In this document: positions 1-8,543 of the stretch, piece by piece
Numbering within the stretch: the stretch's first letter is position 1
Layout of the letters: the number at the start of each line of letters is the position of its first letter
Assembly: GCF_001592935.1 (NCBI RefSeq)
Contig: NZ_LRDB01000023.1
Location: 310,001-374,000 of the forward strand
DNA from: Roseivirga echinicomitans
GTDB lineage: Bacteria; Bacteroidota; Bacteroidia; Cytophagales; Cyclobacteriaceae
Length of the DNA: 64,000 nt
Direction: 5' to 3'
Notes under the pieces: model-generated
Told to the model about the DNA's origin: nothing
Seen by the model: the letters and a program-made list of their open reading frames with translations, nothing else
The model's database searches: none
Translations under genes and position numbers: made by a program

Positions 1-1467
1 AGTGATGATGTAGAAGATTACTTCCTCCTAAAGCTGAAGAAAAAAGAAGTCATCCTGAATCAATTTACGGGTGAAGCGTTAAGCGAACAGCCTTACCCTT
101 TCGTGGCCCTGTTTTCTGAATTGGCCATGATGCTGCACACTGGGCAAGGCACAGTTGTTTGGTCCATCATTTTAGGATTGGCCAGTTTAGCCATACCCTT
201 CTTTATTTATTCAGGCTTTGCTATTACCTTAAAAAGGAAGGCTGCCAGAATTAAAAACTCCTACTCCAAAGATCAGTGTAAGTATGTAATTCTTGTAGGT
301 TCCGAAGGAGGAACCACACGAAAGTATGCCAAGCTACTGCACGACCAACTGCTGGCTGCCAACCAGACTTCCTTCCTCACCGACATGAACAAACTGAGTC
401 ATTTTAAGAAAATGGAGCATTTGGTGGTGATTACTGCAACTTATGGCCAGGGCGAAGCGCCAAGCAATGCGGCTCAATTCAAGAAGCTTTTCATTAAAGA
501 TTTTAGACCAAAAAACGATTTCTGTTTTTCAGTAGTGGGTTTCGGTTCGCTGGCTTACCCAGAGTTTTGCAAATTCGCTTTTGATACTGATGACCTGTTG
601 GGGAAACATCCTTTAAGCACACAATTGCTCGAAGTACATACCGTCAATAATCAGTCCTTTGAAGCTTTTAGTGAGTGGGTAAATCCTTGGGCGGAAAAAG
701 TAGGCTTGATCATTGAGCTACCGAAAGCCGATAAGCTCATTGCCCGAAAAAAGACACAGAAATTCACAGTGGTCAACCGTGCAATTTCTTCCAATATAGA
801 AGACAATACCGCACTGATCGAGTTAAAATCTGAAGGGCCTCAGAAATTTGAATCAGGAGATTTATTGGCGATTTATCCAGAAAACAGCACTCGTGAGCGC
901 TTGTATTCACTGGGCAAATCTAAAGATGGCAATCTCCTGCTCAGTGTAAAAAAGCATGAACTTGGGTTATGTTCTACGCTTTTGCACGAATTAAAAATAG
1001 GCGATTCGCTCGATGGTTTTCTACTTCAGAATAAAGCTTTTCACTTCCCTAAAAAAGCAAAGCGTACCATTATGATCAGTAACGGAACTGGCATCGCGCC
1101 CTTCTTGGGCATGATTAACCGAAACGGTAGAGCACATGAAATTCACTTGTATTGGGGCGGACGAACTGGACATTCCTTCGACATTTACAAAGAAACGATA
1201 GAGGGCGCCTTGGCCAACAATCAATTGGCGGTATTCAAACCTGCCTATTCCCGTTGCTGCGATAAAATTTACGTGCAAAGCCTCATAGAAAAAGACGCTC
1301 CATTCATTGCCCAAACTTTAAAAGCGCATGGATCAATTATGATTTGCGGCTCCATTACCATGCAAAAAGGAGTGACCCAAGCGCTCGATCAAATCTGCAA
1401 AAAGTATAACAATCAAAGCCTAAGCTTTTACCAAAACCGAAAGCAGATTAGGCTGGATTGCTATTAA
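1..1467 (+). CDS. PepSY/flavodoxin/FAD-NADPH reductase fusion, 5' end missing
   Basis: The frame is open from the first base, so this is the C-terminal 488 residues of a longer gene; the GTG at 103 is not needed as a start. The first ~35 residues look like the end of a PepSY-type domain. One membrane helix follows (about residues 50-73), then a flavodoxin-like domain opening with VILVGSEGGTTRKYAK, then a ferredoxin-NADP reductase-like part with RLYS (FAD binding), GTGIAPF and MICGS (NADPH binding), ending in an aromatic Tyr. This order matches the inner-membrane PepSY flavoproteins of Bacteroidota, annotated as sulfite-reductase-like flavoproteins and thought to pass NADPH electrons to metal or siderophore substrates. 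The domain order is read directly; the substrate is unknown. Confidence 0.85.
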   Translation, partial: SDDVEDYFLLKLKKKEVILNQFTGEALSEQPYPFVALFSELAMMLHTGQGTVVWSIILGLASLAIPFFIYSGFAITLKRKAARIKNSYSKDQCKYVILVGSEGGTTRKYAKLLHDQLLAANQTSFLTDMNKLSHFKKMEHLVVITATYGQGEAPSNAAQFKKLFIKDFRPKNDFCFSVVGFGSLAYPEFCKFAFDTDDLLGKHPLSTQLLEVHTVNNQSFEAFSEWVNPWAEKVGLIIELPKADKLIARKKTQKFTVVNRAISSNIEDNTALIELKSEGPQKFESGDLLAIYPENSTRERLYSLGKSKDGNLLLSVKKHELGLCSTLLHELKIGDSLDGFLLQNKAFHFPKKAKRTIMISNGTGIAPFLGMINRNGRAHEIHLYWGGRTGHSFDIYKETIEGALANNQLAVFKPAYSRCCDKIYVQSLIEKDAPFIAQTLKAHGSIMICGSITMQKGVTQALDQICKKYNNQSLSFYQNRKQIRLDCY

Positions 1468-1561
1468 ACAAGCCTCTCTTTCTAGAGTGGATTAAGCACT
1501 CTCCAAAACACCTTCCCCTCAATCTTACTAGTATTTCGCTGAGCCAGAACTCATTTTGTTT

Positions 1562-1569
1562 TATCTTCG
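1562..1569 (+). promoter_or_regulatory. Possible -7 box of the acyltransferase/gatC operon
   Basis: TATCTTCG differs at one base from the Bacteroidota -7 consensus TAnnTTTG and lies 14 bases before the chosen ATG. No clear TTTG stands at the expected distance upstream, so this is a weak call. Confidence 0.35.
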
Positions 1570-1583
1570 CAGCCTTAAGCGCA

Positions 1584-2324
1584 ATGAAAATACTTAACAA
1601 AATTTATTCTGTCTACGGCCTCGTCATTTTTGCGTTGGTTTTCATTGTCCTGCTGCCCTTTTTTCTGCTGGCTATTTTTGTGAAGCCGTTAGAAAAAACT
1701 GCTGGTTTTCTCAATCATGTTTGGGCCAGATTGCTCTTCTTTTTTCTTTTTTTAAACCGTTCCAAAATTGTTTACGAAGAAAAATTGAGCCGAAAACAAC
1801 GCTATATTTTCTGTGCCAATCACTTCTCTTTTCTGGACATCCCAACCATGGGACTCATCAACCATAACTTTAAATTCATTGGAAAGAGTTCATTGAAGAA
1901 AATTCCATTATGGGGCTATATGTACAGCAAGCTCCATATTTTGGTAGATCGCGATAGCTTAAGAGACCGACATGCCAGTTGGGTAAAGTGTAAGGAAGCT
2001 GTTGAAAATGGTTACAGCATTGCCTTTTTTCCCGAAGGTGGCATTATGAGCAAGAACCCACCAGAGTTAGCTCGTTTCAAGGAAGGGAGTTTCAAAATAG
2101 CTATTGAGGAACAAATACCAGTTGTACCGGTAACAATTCATAACAATCATCTACTTTTACCGGACAAAAAACCTTTAATCATGCACAGAGGCACCATTTC
2201 GCTTAAAGTGCACAAACCCATTTGGCCTAACGGCACCGATGATTTGGCAATACACGAATTGAAGGATAAAGTACGTTCGGTAATAGAAGAAGAACTGAAA
2301 CTGACACACCATGCAGGTAGATAA
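1584..2324 (+). CDS. 1-acyl-sn-glycerol-3-phosphate acyltransferase (PlsC family)
   Basis: A 246-residue acyltransferase of phospholipid synthesis, which would add the second acyl chain to lysophosphatidate at the inner membrane. An N-terminal hydrophobic segment (about residues 8-33) is followed by the NHxSxxD catalytic box (NHFSFLD) and the FPEG substrate box (FFPEGG), the defining motifs of the family. The open frame reaches back to 1458, but ATG 1584 is preferred: it lies 15 bp after a TATCTTCG element (1562-1569), a near match to the Bacteroidota -7 box, and it begins a normal membrane-leading N-terminus. The end overlaps gatC by 14 bp. Confidence 0.87.
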   Translation: MKILNKIYSVYGLVIFALVFIVLLPFFLLAIFVKPLEKTAGFLNHVWARLLFFFLFLNRSKIVYEEKLSRKQRYIFCANHFSFLDIPTMGLINHNFKFIGKSSLKKIPLWGYMYSKLHILVDRDSLRDRHASWVKCKEAVENGYSIAFFPEGGIMSKNPPELARFKEGSFKIAIEEQIPVVPVTIHNNHLLLPDKKPLIMHRGTISLKVHKPIWPNGTDDLAIHELKDKVRSVIEEELKLTHHAGR

Positions 2325-2598
2325 AAAGACATTGCACCAAGTGGCTCATTTGGCCCGACTCAACATTATGCCTGAAGAAGAAACTCAGCTTTTGAATGAC
2401 ATGAGTGAAATTTTAACTTGGGTGGGGAAATTAGATGAGTTGGATACCGAAGGCGTTGAGCCGCTAACTCACATGACAGAAGAAGTGAACGTTTTCAGAA
2501 AAGACAAAGCTGAAATTAGCATTAGCCAAGAACAAGCACTAAAAAATGCTGCGGTGATGGATGCTCAGTTTTTCAAAGTGCCCAAAGTGTTAAAATAG
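2311..2598 (+). CDS. gatC: Asp/Glu-tRNA amidotransferase subunit C
   Basis: A 95-residue protein of normal GatC length, beginning MQVDKKTLHQVAHLARL with the LARL helix and later DTEGVEPLTHMTE, both typical of the family. GatC stabilises the GatCAB complex that converts misacylated Glu-tRNA(Gln) or Asp-tRNA(Asn) to the correct amide form. Its ATG lies inside the end of the acyltransferase gene (14-bp overlap), implying translational coupling. gatA and gatB are not adjacent, a common arrangement in Bacteroidota. Confidence 0.93.
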   Translation: MQVDKKTLHQVAHLARLNIMPEEETQLLNDMSEILTWVGKLDELDTEGVEPLTHMTEEVNVFRKDKAEISISQEQALKNAAVMDAQFFKVPKVLK

Positions 2599-2603
2599 CA
2601 TCC

Positions 2604-5183
2604 TTGGAAAATAAAAAAAACCATCTTTTTTTTAAATACTTTAGCCATTTCACTTGGCTAACAGTAGCCATTGCAGGAATACTACTTCTATCTACCTTTT
2701 TCATAGGAGATGAATTTGTTTTACCATGGGTTATCGACACAGAATACGTTAAGTCACCCCTGTTTTTAGAATACTTTTCGATTAACGGAAAACCAATGGG
2801 TTTTGAGCTTGACCAGATTGTAATCTGGCAGCAGTTTAAAACCGGGCGTTACCTGTTTTTAGAATGGCCAGAATATTTACTGTTCGCAGTTACGCTCATC
2901 GGTTTTGTAGTCATTACAGTAACCATTACGTACTTGGAGCGCTACTGGTATATAATCTGCGCAGGCATTATGGCGTTTGTCTCCATTAACTTTGGTTTAG
3001 ACGAACTGGCCATAAACGATCAGTTTTTCGGGTACATATTCATTGGCAGCTTTCTCTTCTTGAGTTATTATTTTCAAAGCATTAAACCCAACACCAGTTT
3101 TAAAGTTAGGTTAGCAGCATCTTTTCTCCTATTTGGTGGTTTCACTTTGGCTGTATTGTATTTGTCGCCTATTGCCCACCCTACATTTGTTTGGCTTTCT
3201 TACGGCCTACTCGCTCCGCTTATTTTATCAGCTTTGTTCATTTTCTTTGTCGCTGGAGATAATTTCTTTTATCTCTTTAAAATTGCTACTCAAAATGCGC
3301 CATCAGGTAAAAATGCCTTAACCCACTTTCTAGTCATTGGCGCAGTATACATCCTCGTACTTGTCTTGCTTTTTTTAAACCTCACTGGACAAATTTCATT
3401 AAACATCATTCTGATTAATCCTTACACCATTTTATTGGTATCCGTTGTTTCAGGCTATTTTGTTCTAAAGACCAAACTGGAAGTCGTTGAAGCGCAAATA
3501 CCGTTTTTATTAATTAAGAATTTGCTTTACCCTGCTCTGGCAGCCATCACCTTAGCCGTAATAGCTTATGCTGAAATCACCGCAAACGATTCTCTAATCA
3601 CGGCCATTAAAATGGTGATTGTAGCCCCCCATTTGGCTTTTGCTGGCCTGTATTATGTCTATTGTTTCATGAACTTTACACCAGACTTACTGGCCAATAA
3701 GCCCGCTTGGAAATTCTTTTTTAGAGGAGAAAGGGCACCATTATTAACTGCCAGACTTGCTGTAATATTTTCACTCATTGGTACATTGTTCTTTTTGGAA
3801 TACAGACCTTACTACCAGATAAAAGCTGGGCAATACAATGCGTTGGGTGCATTGTCTGAAAAAATTGGAAACGATCTTTTAGCTGAGCAATATTATAAGC
3901 AATCCCTATTCTATGATTACTATGGCGTTAGGGCTAATTATGGCTTGGCCATGATTGAAAAGGCGAACGGAAACCCTGCTCAAGCCACCAAATTGTTTAA
4001 GGAATCTATCTTAAGGAGCGAAAACCATAAACCAGCAATGGCCCTTGCTCAATATTATTCCGATCAAGATCAACTCTTTAACAAGCTCCTTTCCTTAAAA
4101 GAAATAGAAAATAGATTGGAAGACCAAAGAGTCTTAAACAACTTGGCCATCGCTCACTATGAATTTGCCCATTTAGATACTGCTTTATTATTGCTGGACA
4201 AGGCCTATCAAAACCAATCAACTTCTGTCATTGCCAGTAACTTGCTGGCTTTAGACTTATCGCTCAAAGCAAGTCTCGACATTGATTCAGTACTGCAAAG
4301 CACTGCCAAATATGAAGATCTTCATACCCTTACGAACCGACAAGCATTTGCTAATGCCGTAAACATTCAGCCGGAATTAAAGCTAAAAATTGCTGCAGAC
4401 TCTTTCTTATTACTTGATGAACTTTACTATTTGTACAATGCTGCACTTAATTCGAGTACAAGCAACAAAGCACTTATCGAGGTTTTCGACTTCTATTTTG
4501 CCTACCCTAGAAATGTAGCGATTAAAGATTATTTAATGTTAGGAAAGGCAATTCAGCTCTACAATTCCGGAGAAGTAAATGACACCTTTAATCTGTTAGA
4601 CCAACTCATTGCTTCATATGGCCAAAACATTGGGCTTTACAGCTATATGAAAGCCATTTGGGCTTATCAACAAGGGGCGTATGAACTCAGCTTTGTATTT
4701 CTAGGTGAAGCGCAATCTTATAACTTCGACCGAAACATTATTGCCACTACCTATTCGGACTTTCTTGCTAAAACCATCGACCAACCCTCCACTGGGCTTC
4801 AGCAGAAATTAAAGAAATTCGAAAACCAGCAAGACGACTTATCTGAAGATGAAAAAAAAGAATTCCTATTCGACTTGGCCAGTGAAAACGCTTTTGATCA
4901 GACAGGAACCCTTAAGGCGATAGAATCGCTCAAAGCAATGGATACCACTCCAGAAAAAATCTACGAATTACTTCAGCAAGCAGTAACGGTAAACAAAAGG
5001 AGTGTACTTTTATATGAAGCCTACATTTATCAGACATTAGATGTGGGACTTTCATTTTTCGGGAACTCGGCCTTAGAAACATTATCAACTTTTGCTAGTA
5101 AAGACGAATTTGAGAAAGTCAAAAAACAATTCGAGCAAAGAGAAAAGCTTATTCAGCAAAGGGCTCTTAACCTGAACGATTGA
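2604..5183 (+). CDS. Polytopic membrane protein with C-terminal TPR-like repeats
   Basis: An 859-residue protein of unknown function. Roughly residues 1-400 carry about ten hydrophobic helices (the first near residues 18-36), and the remainder is soluble, helical and TPR-like, with repeated alanine/tyrosine-rich pairs such as GNDLLAEQYYKQSLFYDYYG and NYGLAMIEKANGNPAQATKLF. The best start is TTG 2604, five bases after the gatC stop; the next in-frame ATG would remove the first membrane helix. It probably sits in the inner membrane with the repeat domain as a protein-binding platform. No catalytic motif was recognised and no family name is proposed. Confidence 0.75.
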   Translation: MENKKNHLFFKYFSHFTWLTVAIAGILLLSTFFIGDEFVLPWVIDTEYVKSPLFLEYFSINGKPMGFELDQIVIWQQFKTGRYLFLEWPEYLLFAVTLIGFVVITVTITYLERYWYIICAGIMAFVSINFGLDELAINDQFFGYIFIGSFLFLSYYFQSIKPNTSFKVRLAASFLLFGGFTLAVLYLSPIAHPTFVWLSYGLLAPLILSALFIFFVAGDNFFYLFKIATQNAPSGKNALTHFLVIGAVYILVLVLLFLNLTGQISLNIILINPYTILLVSVVSGYFVLKTKLEVVEAQIPFLLIKNLLYPALAAITLAVIAYAEITANDSLITAIKMVIVAPHLAFAGLYYVYCFMNFTPDLLANKPAWKFFFRGERAPLLTARLAVIFSLIGTLFFLEYRPYYQIKAGQYNALGALSEKIGNDLLAEQYYKQSLFYDYYGVRANYGLAMIEKANGNPAQATKLFKESILRSENHKPAMALAQYYSDQDQLFNKLLSLKEIENRLEDQRVLNNLAIAHYEFAHLDTALLLLDKAYQNQSTSVIASNLLALDLSLKASLDIDSVLQSTAKYEDLHTLTNRQAFANAVNIQPELKLKIAADSFLLLDELYYLYNAALNSSTSNKALIEVFDFYFAYPRNVAIKDYLMLGKAIQLYNSGEVNDTFNLLDQLIASYGQNIGLYSYMKAIWAYQQGAYELSFVFLGEAQSYNFDRNIIATTYSDFLAKTIDQPSTGLQQKLKKFENQQDDLSEDEKKEFLFDLASENAFDQTGTLKAIESLKAMDTTPEKIYELLQQAVTVNKRSVLLYEAYIYQTLDVGLSFFGNSALETLSTFASKDEFEKVKKQFEQREKLIQQRALNLND

Positions 5184-5367
5184 ATTGACTCGACAATAAG
5201 CCCTTCAATCCATTTGAGTATCCGCTCAAGGAATAAATATTGATAGCCGCTCTAGATTGCGTTGTTTTGTTTGTTGATTCCGATGAATTATTGAGCTGGG
5301 ATTAAACTTTTGATTATTTTTTTAGTCTTGATTTAAACTTTATTGAACATACATCCGTCATACGAAT

Positions 5368-6123
5368 ATGAAAACAGTAATCAGTACAACAGATATTTCT
5401 AGAATTTATCAAATGGGAAGCGAAACTATTCGCGCCCTGAAATCGGTAACTATTGAAATTAAACAAGGAGAGTATGTTTCTTTCATGGGGCCGTCTGGTT
5501 CTGGTAAATCTACCTTGATGAACATGATCGGCTGTCTTGATACACCTTCTGGGGGACGCTATGTTCTGAACGGAATGGATGTGAGTGACATGACTGAAAA
5601 TGAATTGGCCGAAGTTCGAAACAAAGAAATTGGCTTCGTTTTCCAAACGTTTAACCTTTTGCCTCGTGCAAGCTCATTAGAGAACGTTGCACTTCCTTTG
5701 ATTTATGCTGGCTACAGCAAATCTGAAAGGGAAGAAAAAGCATTACAAGCCTTAGACGGTGTTGGATTGAAGGATAGAGCACATCACAGGCCTAACGAAC
5801 TTTCAGGTGGTCAGCGTCAAAGAGTTGCAATTGCAAGAGCATTGGTAAACAATCCTTCAATCCTTTTGGCCGATGAGCCAACTGGTAACCTTGATTCCAA
5901 AACTTCTTATGATATTATGGACTTGTTTGCCAAACTACACGACTCAGGCAACACTATTATCATGGTAACACACGAAGATGACATTGCTCAGTATTCTCAC
6001 AGAATTGTTAGAATGCGAGATGGTTTGATTGAAACCGATACAATCAACGAAAACCCTACCAGGGGTAATCCTATAAAAGAAGCGGCTGAAAGAGCAGCAG
6101 CTGAAGCAGCGGCAGCACACTAA
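5368..6123 (+). CDS. ABC transporter ATP-binding protein, LolD/MacB type
   Basis: A 251-residue ATPase with Walker [10 protein letters not shown] (residues 41-49), signature LSGGQ (145-149), Walker B ILLADEP (165-171) and the VTHE switch. ADEPTGNLD and the overall spacing are those of the MacB/LolD/FtsE branch, which powers FtsX-fold permeases in lipoprotein release, efflux or envelope work. The C-terminus is an unusual alanine/glutamate-rich tail. No permease is adjacent; a single FtsX-type permease lies about 11 kb away at 16605-17849 and could be its partner, which is inference only. Confidence 0.92.
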   Translation: MKTVISTTDISRIYQMGSETIRALKSVTIEIKQGEYVSFMGPSGSGKSTLMNMIGCLDTPSGGRYVLNGMDVSDMTENELAEVRNKEIGFVFQTFNLLPRASSLENVALPLIYAGYSKSEREEKALQALDGVGLKDRAHHRPNELSGGQRQRVAIARALVNNPSILLADEPTGNLDSKTSYDIMDLFAKLHDSGNTIIMVTHEDDIAQYSHRIVRMRDGLIETDTINENPTRGNPIKEAAERAAAEAAAAH

Positions 6124-6136
6124 TTTTGGTGAAGAT

Positions 6137-6691
6137 TTGAAGATTTATACAAAAACAGGAGATTCAGGCACCACCTCATTATTGGGTGGTGCTCGTGTTT
6201 CTAAGGCACACCTCCGAATCGAAGCTTACGGAACAGTAGACGAACTCAACTCATTTTTAGGAGTACTTCGTGACCAACCTGTGAATGAAAAGAGGCTGGA
6301 TCTACTTAAAGAAATTCAAGACAGACTTTTCACCCTTGGGGCCGAACTGGCGACAGAGCCCGGAAAAGACAAAGTGGTGAAGCCGGACCTTCTTCCTTCC
6401 GACATTGAGTTACTTGAAAAAGAAATGGACGAGATGGAAAAATATCTTGAGCCATTAAAGAACTTCATACTACCAGGTGGTCATCCATCAGTTTCATTCG
6501 CCCATGTTGCCCGTTGTGTTTGTCGCAGGGCCGAACGTATTTGTATTGCCTTAAATGACGAATCACCAGTGGATGGCTTAGTGATTCAGTACCTTAATCG
6601 TCTTTCAGACTTCTTCTTTATGTTGGGAAGAAAAATGGCACAAGAGCTTGGTATCGAAGAGGTAAAGTGGGAACCTAGAAAAAATAAGTAA
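6137..6691 (+). CDS. Cob(I)alamin adenosyltransferase, PduO type
   Basis: A 184-residue ATP:corrinoid adenosyltransferase, which transfers the 5'-deoxyadenosyl group of ATP to cob(I)alamin to make coenzyme B12. The N-terminus KIYTKTGDSGTTSLLGG is the PduO ATP-binding signature, and RRAERICIAL is the conserved helix that lies over ATP and cobalamin. The start is TTG 6137, because the signature begins right after it and no ATG is available. It follows the ABC ATPase gene by 13 bp and may be cotranscribed. An AT-rich hairpin overlaps its stop codon. Confidence 0.92.
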   Translation: MKIYTKTGDSGTTSLLGGARVSKAHLRIEAYGTVDELNSFLGVLRDQPVNEKRLDLLKEIQDRLFTLGAELATEPGKDKVVKPDLLPSDIELLEKEMDEMEKYLEPLKNFILPGGHPSVSFAHVARCVCRRAERICIALNDESPVDGLVIQYLNRLSDFFFMLGRKMAQELGIEEVKWEPRKNK

Positions 6692-6707
6692 GTATTTACT
6701 TATTTTG
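6681..6707 (+). terminator. AT-rich hairpin at the end of the adenosyltransferase gene
   Basis: AAAATAAGTA (6681-6690) pairs with TACTTATTTT (6697-6706) around a 6-base loop, and the stop codon sits inside the stem. The stem is purely weak pairs but ends in T residues. It may be a terminator before the ilvE promoter. Confidence 0.4.
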
Positions 6708-6870
6708 AGGTTTAGAATCACATTTCGAGAAACTCGATAAAAACACCTTTCTTTTTGAATGCAGAGAAATTAAACAACATTATATTCTTCAATAATTAAT
6801 TATAAGAAATAATATTCTGTATAACTAATTGCAAATGCCCGTAATTAGAACATTTCACGGTTTCAACCTA

Positions 6871-6901
6871 TTTGATCCAACCTTGAATTTTCGTAAATTT
6901 G
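6871..6901 (+). promoter_or_regulatory. Bacteroidota-type promoter of ilvE
   Basis: TTTG (6871-6874), a 19-base spacer, then TAAATTTG (6894-6901): an exact match to the Bacteroidota sigma-ABfr pattern TTTG-N19-TAnnTTTG. The ilvE ATG follows 27 bases later. Confidence 0.8.
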
Positions 6902-6928
6902 ATCTCATTTCCCCTTAACCATTAGTAT

Positions 6929-7993
6929 ATGACAGATACAATTGATATTTCCATAAACAAGGTAAGTCAATCCAACATTGGCACCCTTGATGTTCACAAT
7001 ATCCCATTTGCGAAGATTTATTCTGATCATATGTTTGAGGCTGATTATAGGGATGGAGAATGGAAAAATTTCAGAATTGTACCTTATCAGAACATTTCAG
7101 TAAGTCCAGCAAATAATACCTTGCATTATGCCATCACGGTATTTGAAGGTATGAAAGCTTACAAAAATGAAGATGGCGAAGTATTACTTTTCAGACCAGA
7201 GGCCAACGCCAAAAGGTTAAATATTTCTGCCGAAAGAATGTGTATTCCTGAATTGCCAGAAGAGCTTTTCATGGAAGCCTTAACAACACTAATCAAACTT
7301 GATAGCCAATGGGTGCCTTCAGTACCTGGCACTTCTTTATACATTCGTCCTTTCATTTTTGCAACGGACGAATACATTGGAATTAGACCTTCCGATACTT
7401 TCAAGTTTATGATTATCACTTGCCCAGTGGGTGCCTATTATTCTGCTCCAGTCAATGTGAAAATTGAGACTAAGTTTTCAAGAGCTTTCCAAGGAGGAAC
7501 TGGTTTTGCCAAAGCAGGTGGAAACTACGCTGCCAGCCTTTATCCGGCAAAAATGGCCAAAGCCCAAGGTTTCGACCAGTTGATTTGGACGGATGCTGAA
7601 ACACACCAATATATTGAAGAATCAGGCACAATGAACGTAATGTTCATTATTGATAATACTATAATCACTGCTCCTGCGAGTGGAACCATTCTAAAAGGAA
7701 TCACCAGAGACAGCGTATTGACCTTAGCGCGCGATTGGGGCATGAAGATAGAAGAACGTAAGGTAACTGTGAAAGAAATCGTTGAGGCGGCTAAAAACGG
7801 CACGCTTCAAGAAGCTTTTGGGGTTGGTACTGCCGCTACTATTGCACATATCGCTCGCATTGGCTTCGAAGATGAAGTCTATGATTTGGGCCCAATAGAA
7901 GAAAGAGAATTTTCTAATAAAGTACTTTTCGAACTAGATAGAATTAAAACAGGTAAGGTAGAAGATAAATTTAATTGGACCCTAAAGGTTTAA
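6929..7993 (+). CDS. ilvE: Branched-chain amino acid aminotransferase
   Basis: A 354-residue class IV PLP aminotransferase of the eukaryote-like BCAT length. It interconverts Leu, Ile and Val with their 2-oxo acids, using glutamate/2-oxoglutarate. The PLP lysine is K195 in AKAGGNYAAS, and the substrate and phosphate motifs HYAITVFEGMKAY, EESGTMNVMF and GVGTAATI are present. It has its own promoter (6871-6901) and is probably monocistronic or read into the next small gene. Confidence 0.94.
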   Translation: MTDTIDISINKVSQSNIGTLDVHNIPFAKIYSDHMFEADYRDGEWKNFRIVPYQNISVSPANNTLHYAITVFEGMKAYKNEDGEVLLFRPEANAKRLNISAERMCIPELPEELFMEALTTLIKLDSQWVPSVPGTSLYIRPFIFATDEYIGIRPSDTFKFMIITCPVGAYYSAPVNVKIETKFSRAFQGGTGFAKAGGNYAASLYPAKMAKAQGFDQLIWTDAETHQYIEESGTMNVMFIIDNTIITAPASGTILKGITRDSVLTLARDWGMKIEERKVTVKEIVEAAKNGTLQEAFGVGTAATIAHIARIGFEDEVYDLGPIEEREFSNKVLFELDRIKTGKVEDKFNWTLKV

Positions 7994-8035
7994 TTTAACA
8001 TTCCTTAACCAGTTTTTTTCTTTAATTGCAGGCCT

Positions 8036-8542
8036 ATGAAAGCAAAATGGCCATTCTTTGTACTCTGCCTTTTATTTATATCTGAGGCAGCATTTTCTCA
8101 AACCTATCTGGTGGTGAGAAAGAAGGGTTCAATGCGTAAATACGAATACTTTGCTGGTTCTAAAATTGTATACAAACAAAAAGGCCAAGAGGTTTTCTTT
8201 AGCGACCGAATTACCGAATTTGCCGACAGCACTTTGGTTTTAGAGAATAACATTCTTCATACGAGCCAAATTACAGAGATTGACGTAAGAGGTGCTGAAT
8301 CTAACCGTTCACAATTTTTGAGGGCATCCGAAACCCTTTTACCAACTGTAGGGATTGGACTAATGGCCATTGACTTGTTCAATCACACTGTAGTAGATGG
8401 ACAAAAATTTTCATTAGACCGCAGCACAACAACTACAGCAGGCATTCTTGTAGTTACAGGATATACCATGAAACTAGTAAGAAGAAAAAAGGTAGACCTC
8501 ACCAACCCCAAATTCGAAATCTATATTATTGGGTTGAAATAA
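8036..8542 (+). CDS. Secreted hypothetical protein
   Basis: A 168-residue protein with a clear signal peptide (cleavage probably near AFSQ at residue 22). The mature part is basic and short-stranded (YLVVRKKGSMRKYEYFAGSKI), with one hydrophobic stretch at about residues 99-115. No family was recognised. Its stop is one base from the stop of the convergent TonB receptor gene, and no terminator hairpin is visible between them. Confidence 0.7.
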   Translation: MKAKWPFFVLCLLFISEAAFSQTYLVVRKKGSMRKYEYFAGSKIVYKQKGQEVFFSDRITEFADSTLVLENNILHTSQITEIDVRGAESNRSQFLRASETLLPTVGIGLMAIDLFNHTVVDGQKFSLDRSTTTTAGILVVTGYTMKLVRRKKVDLTNPKFEIYIIGLK

Positions 8543-8543
8543 G

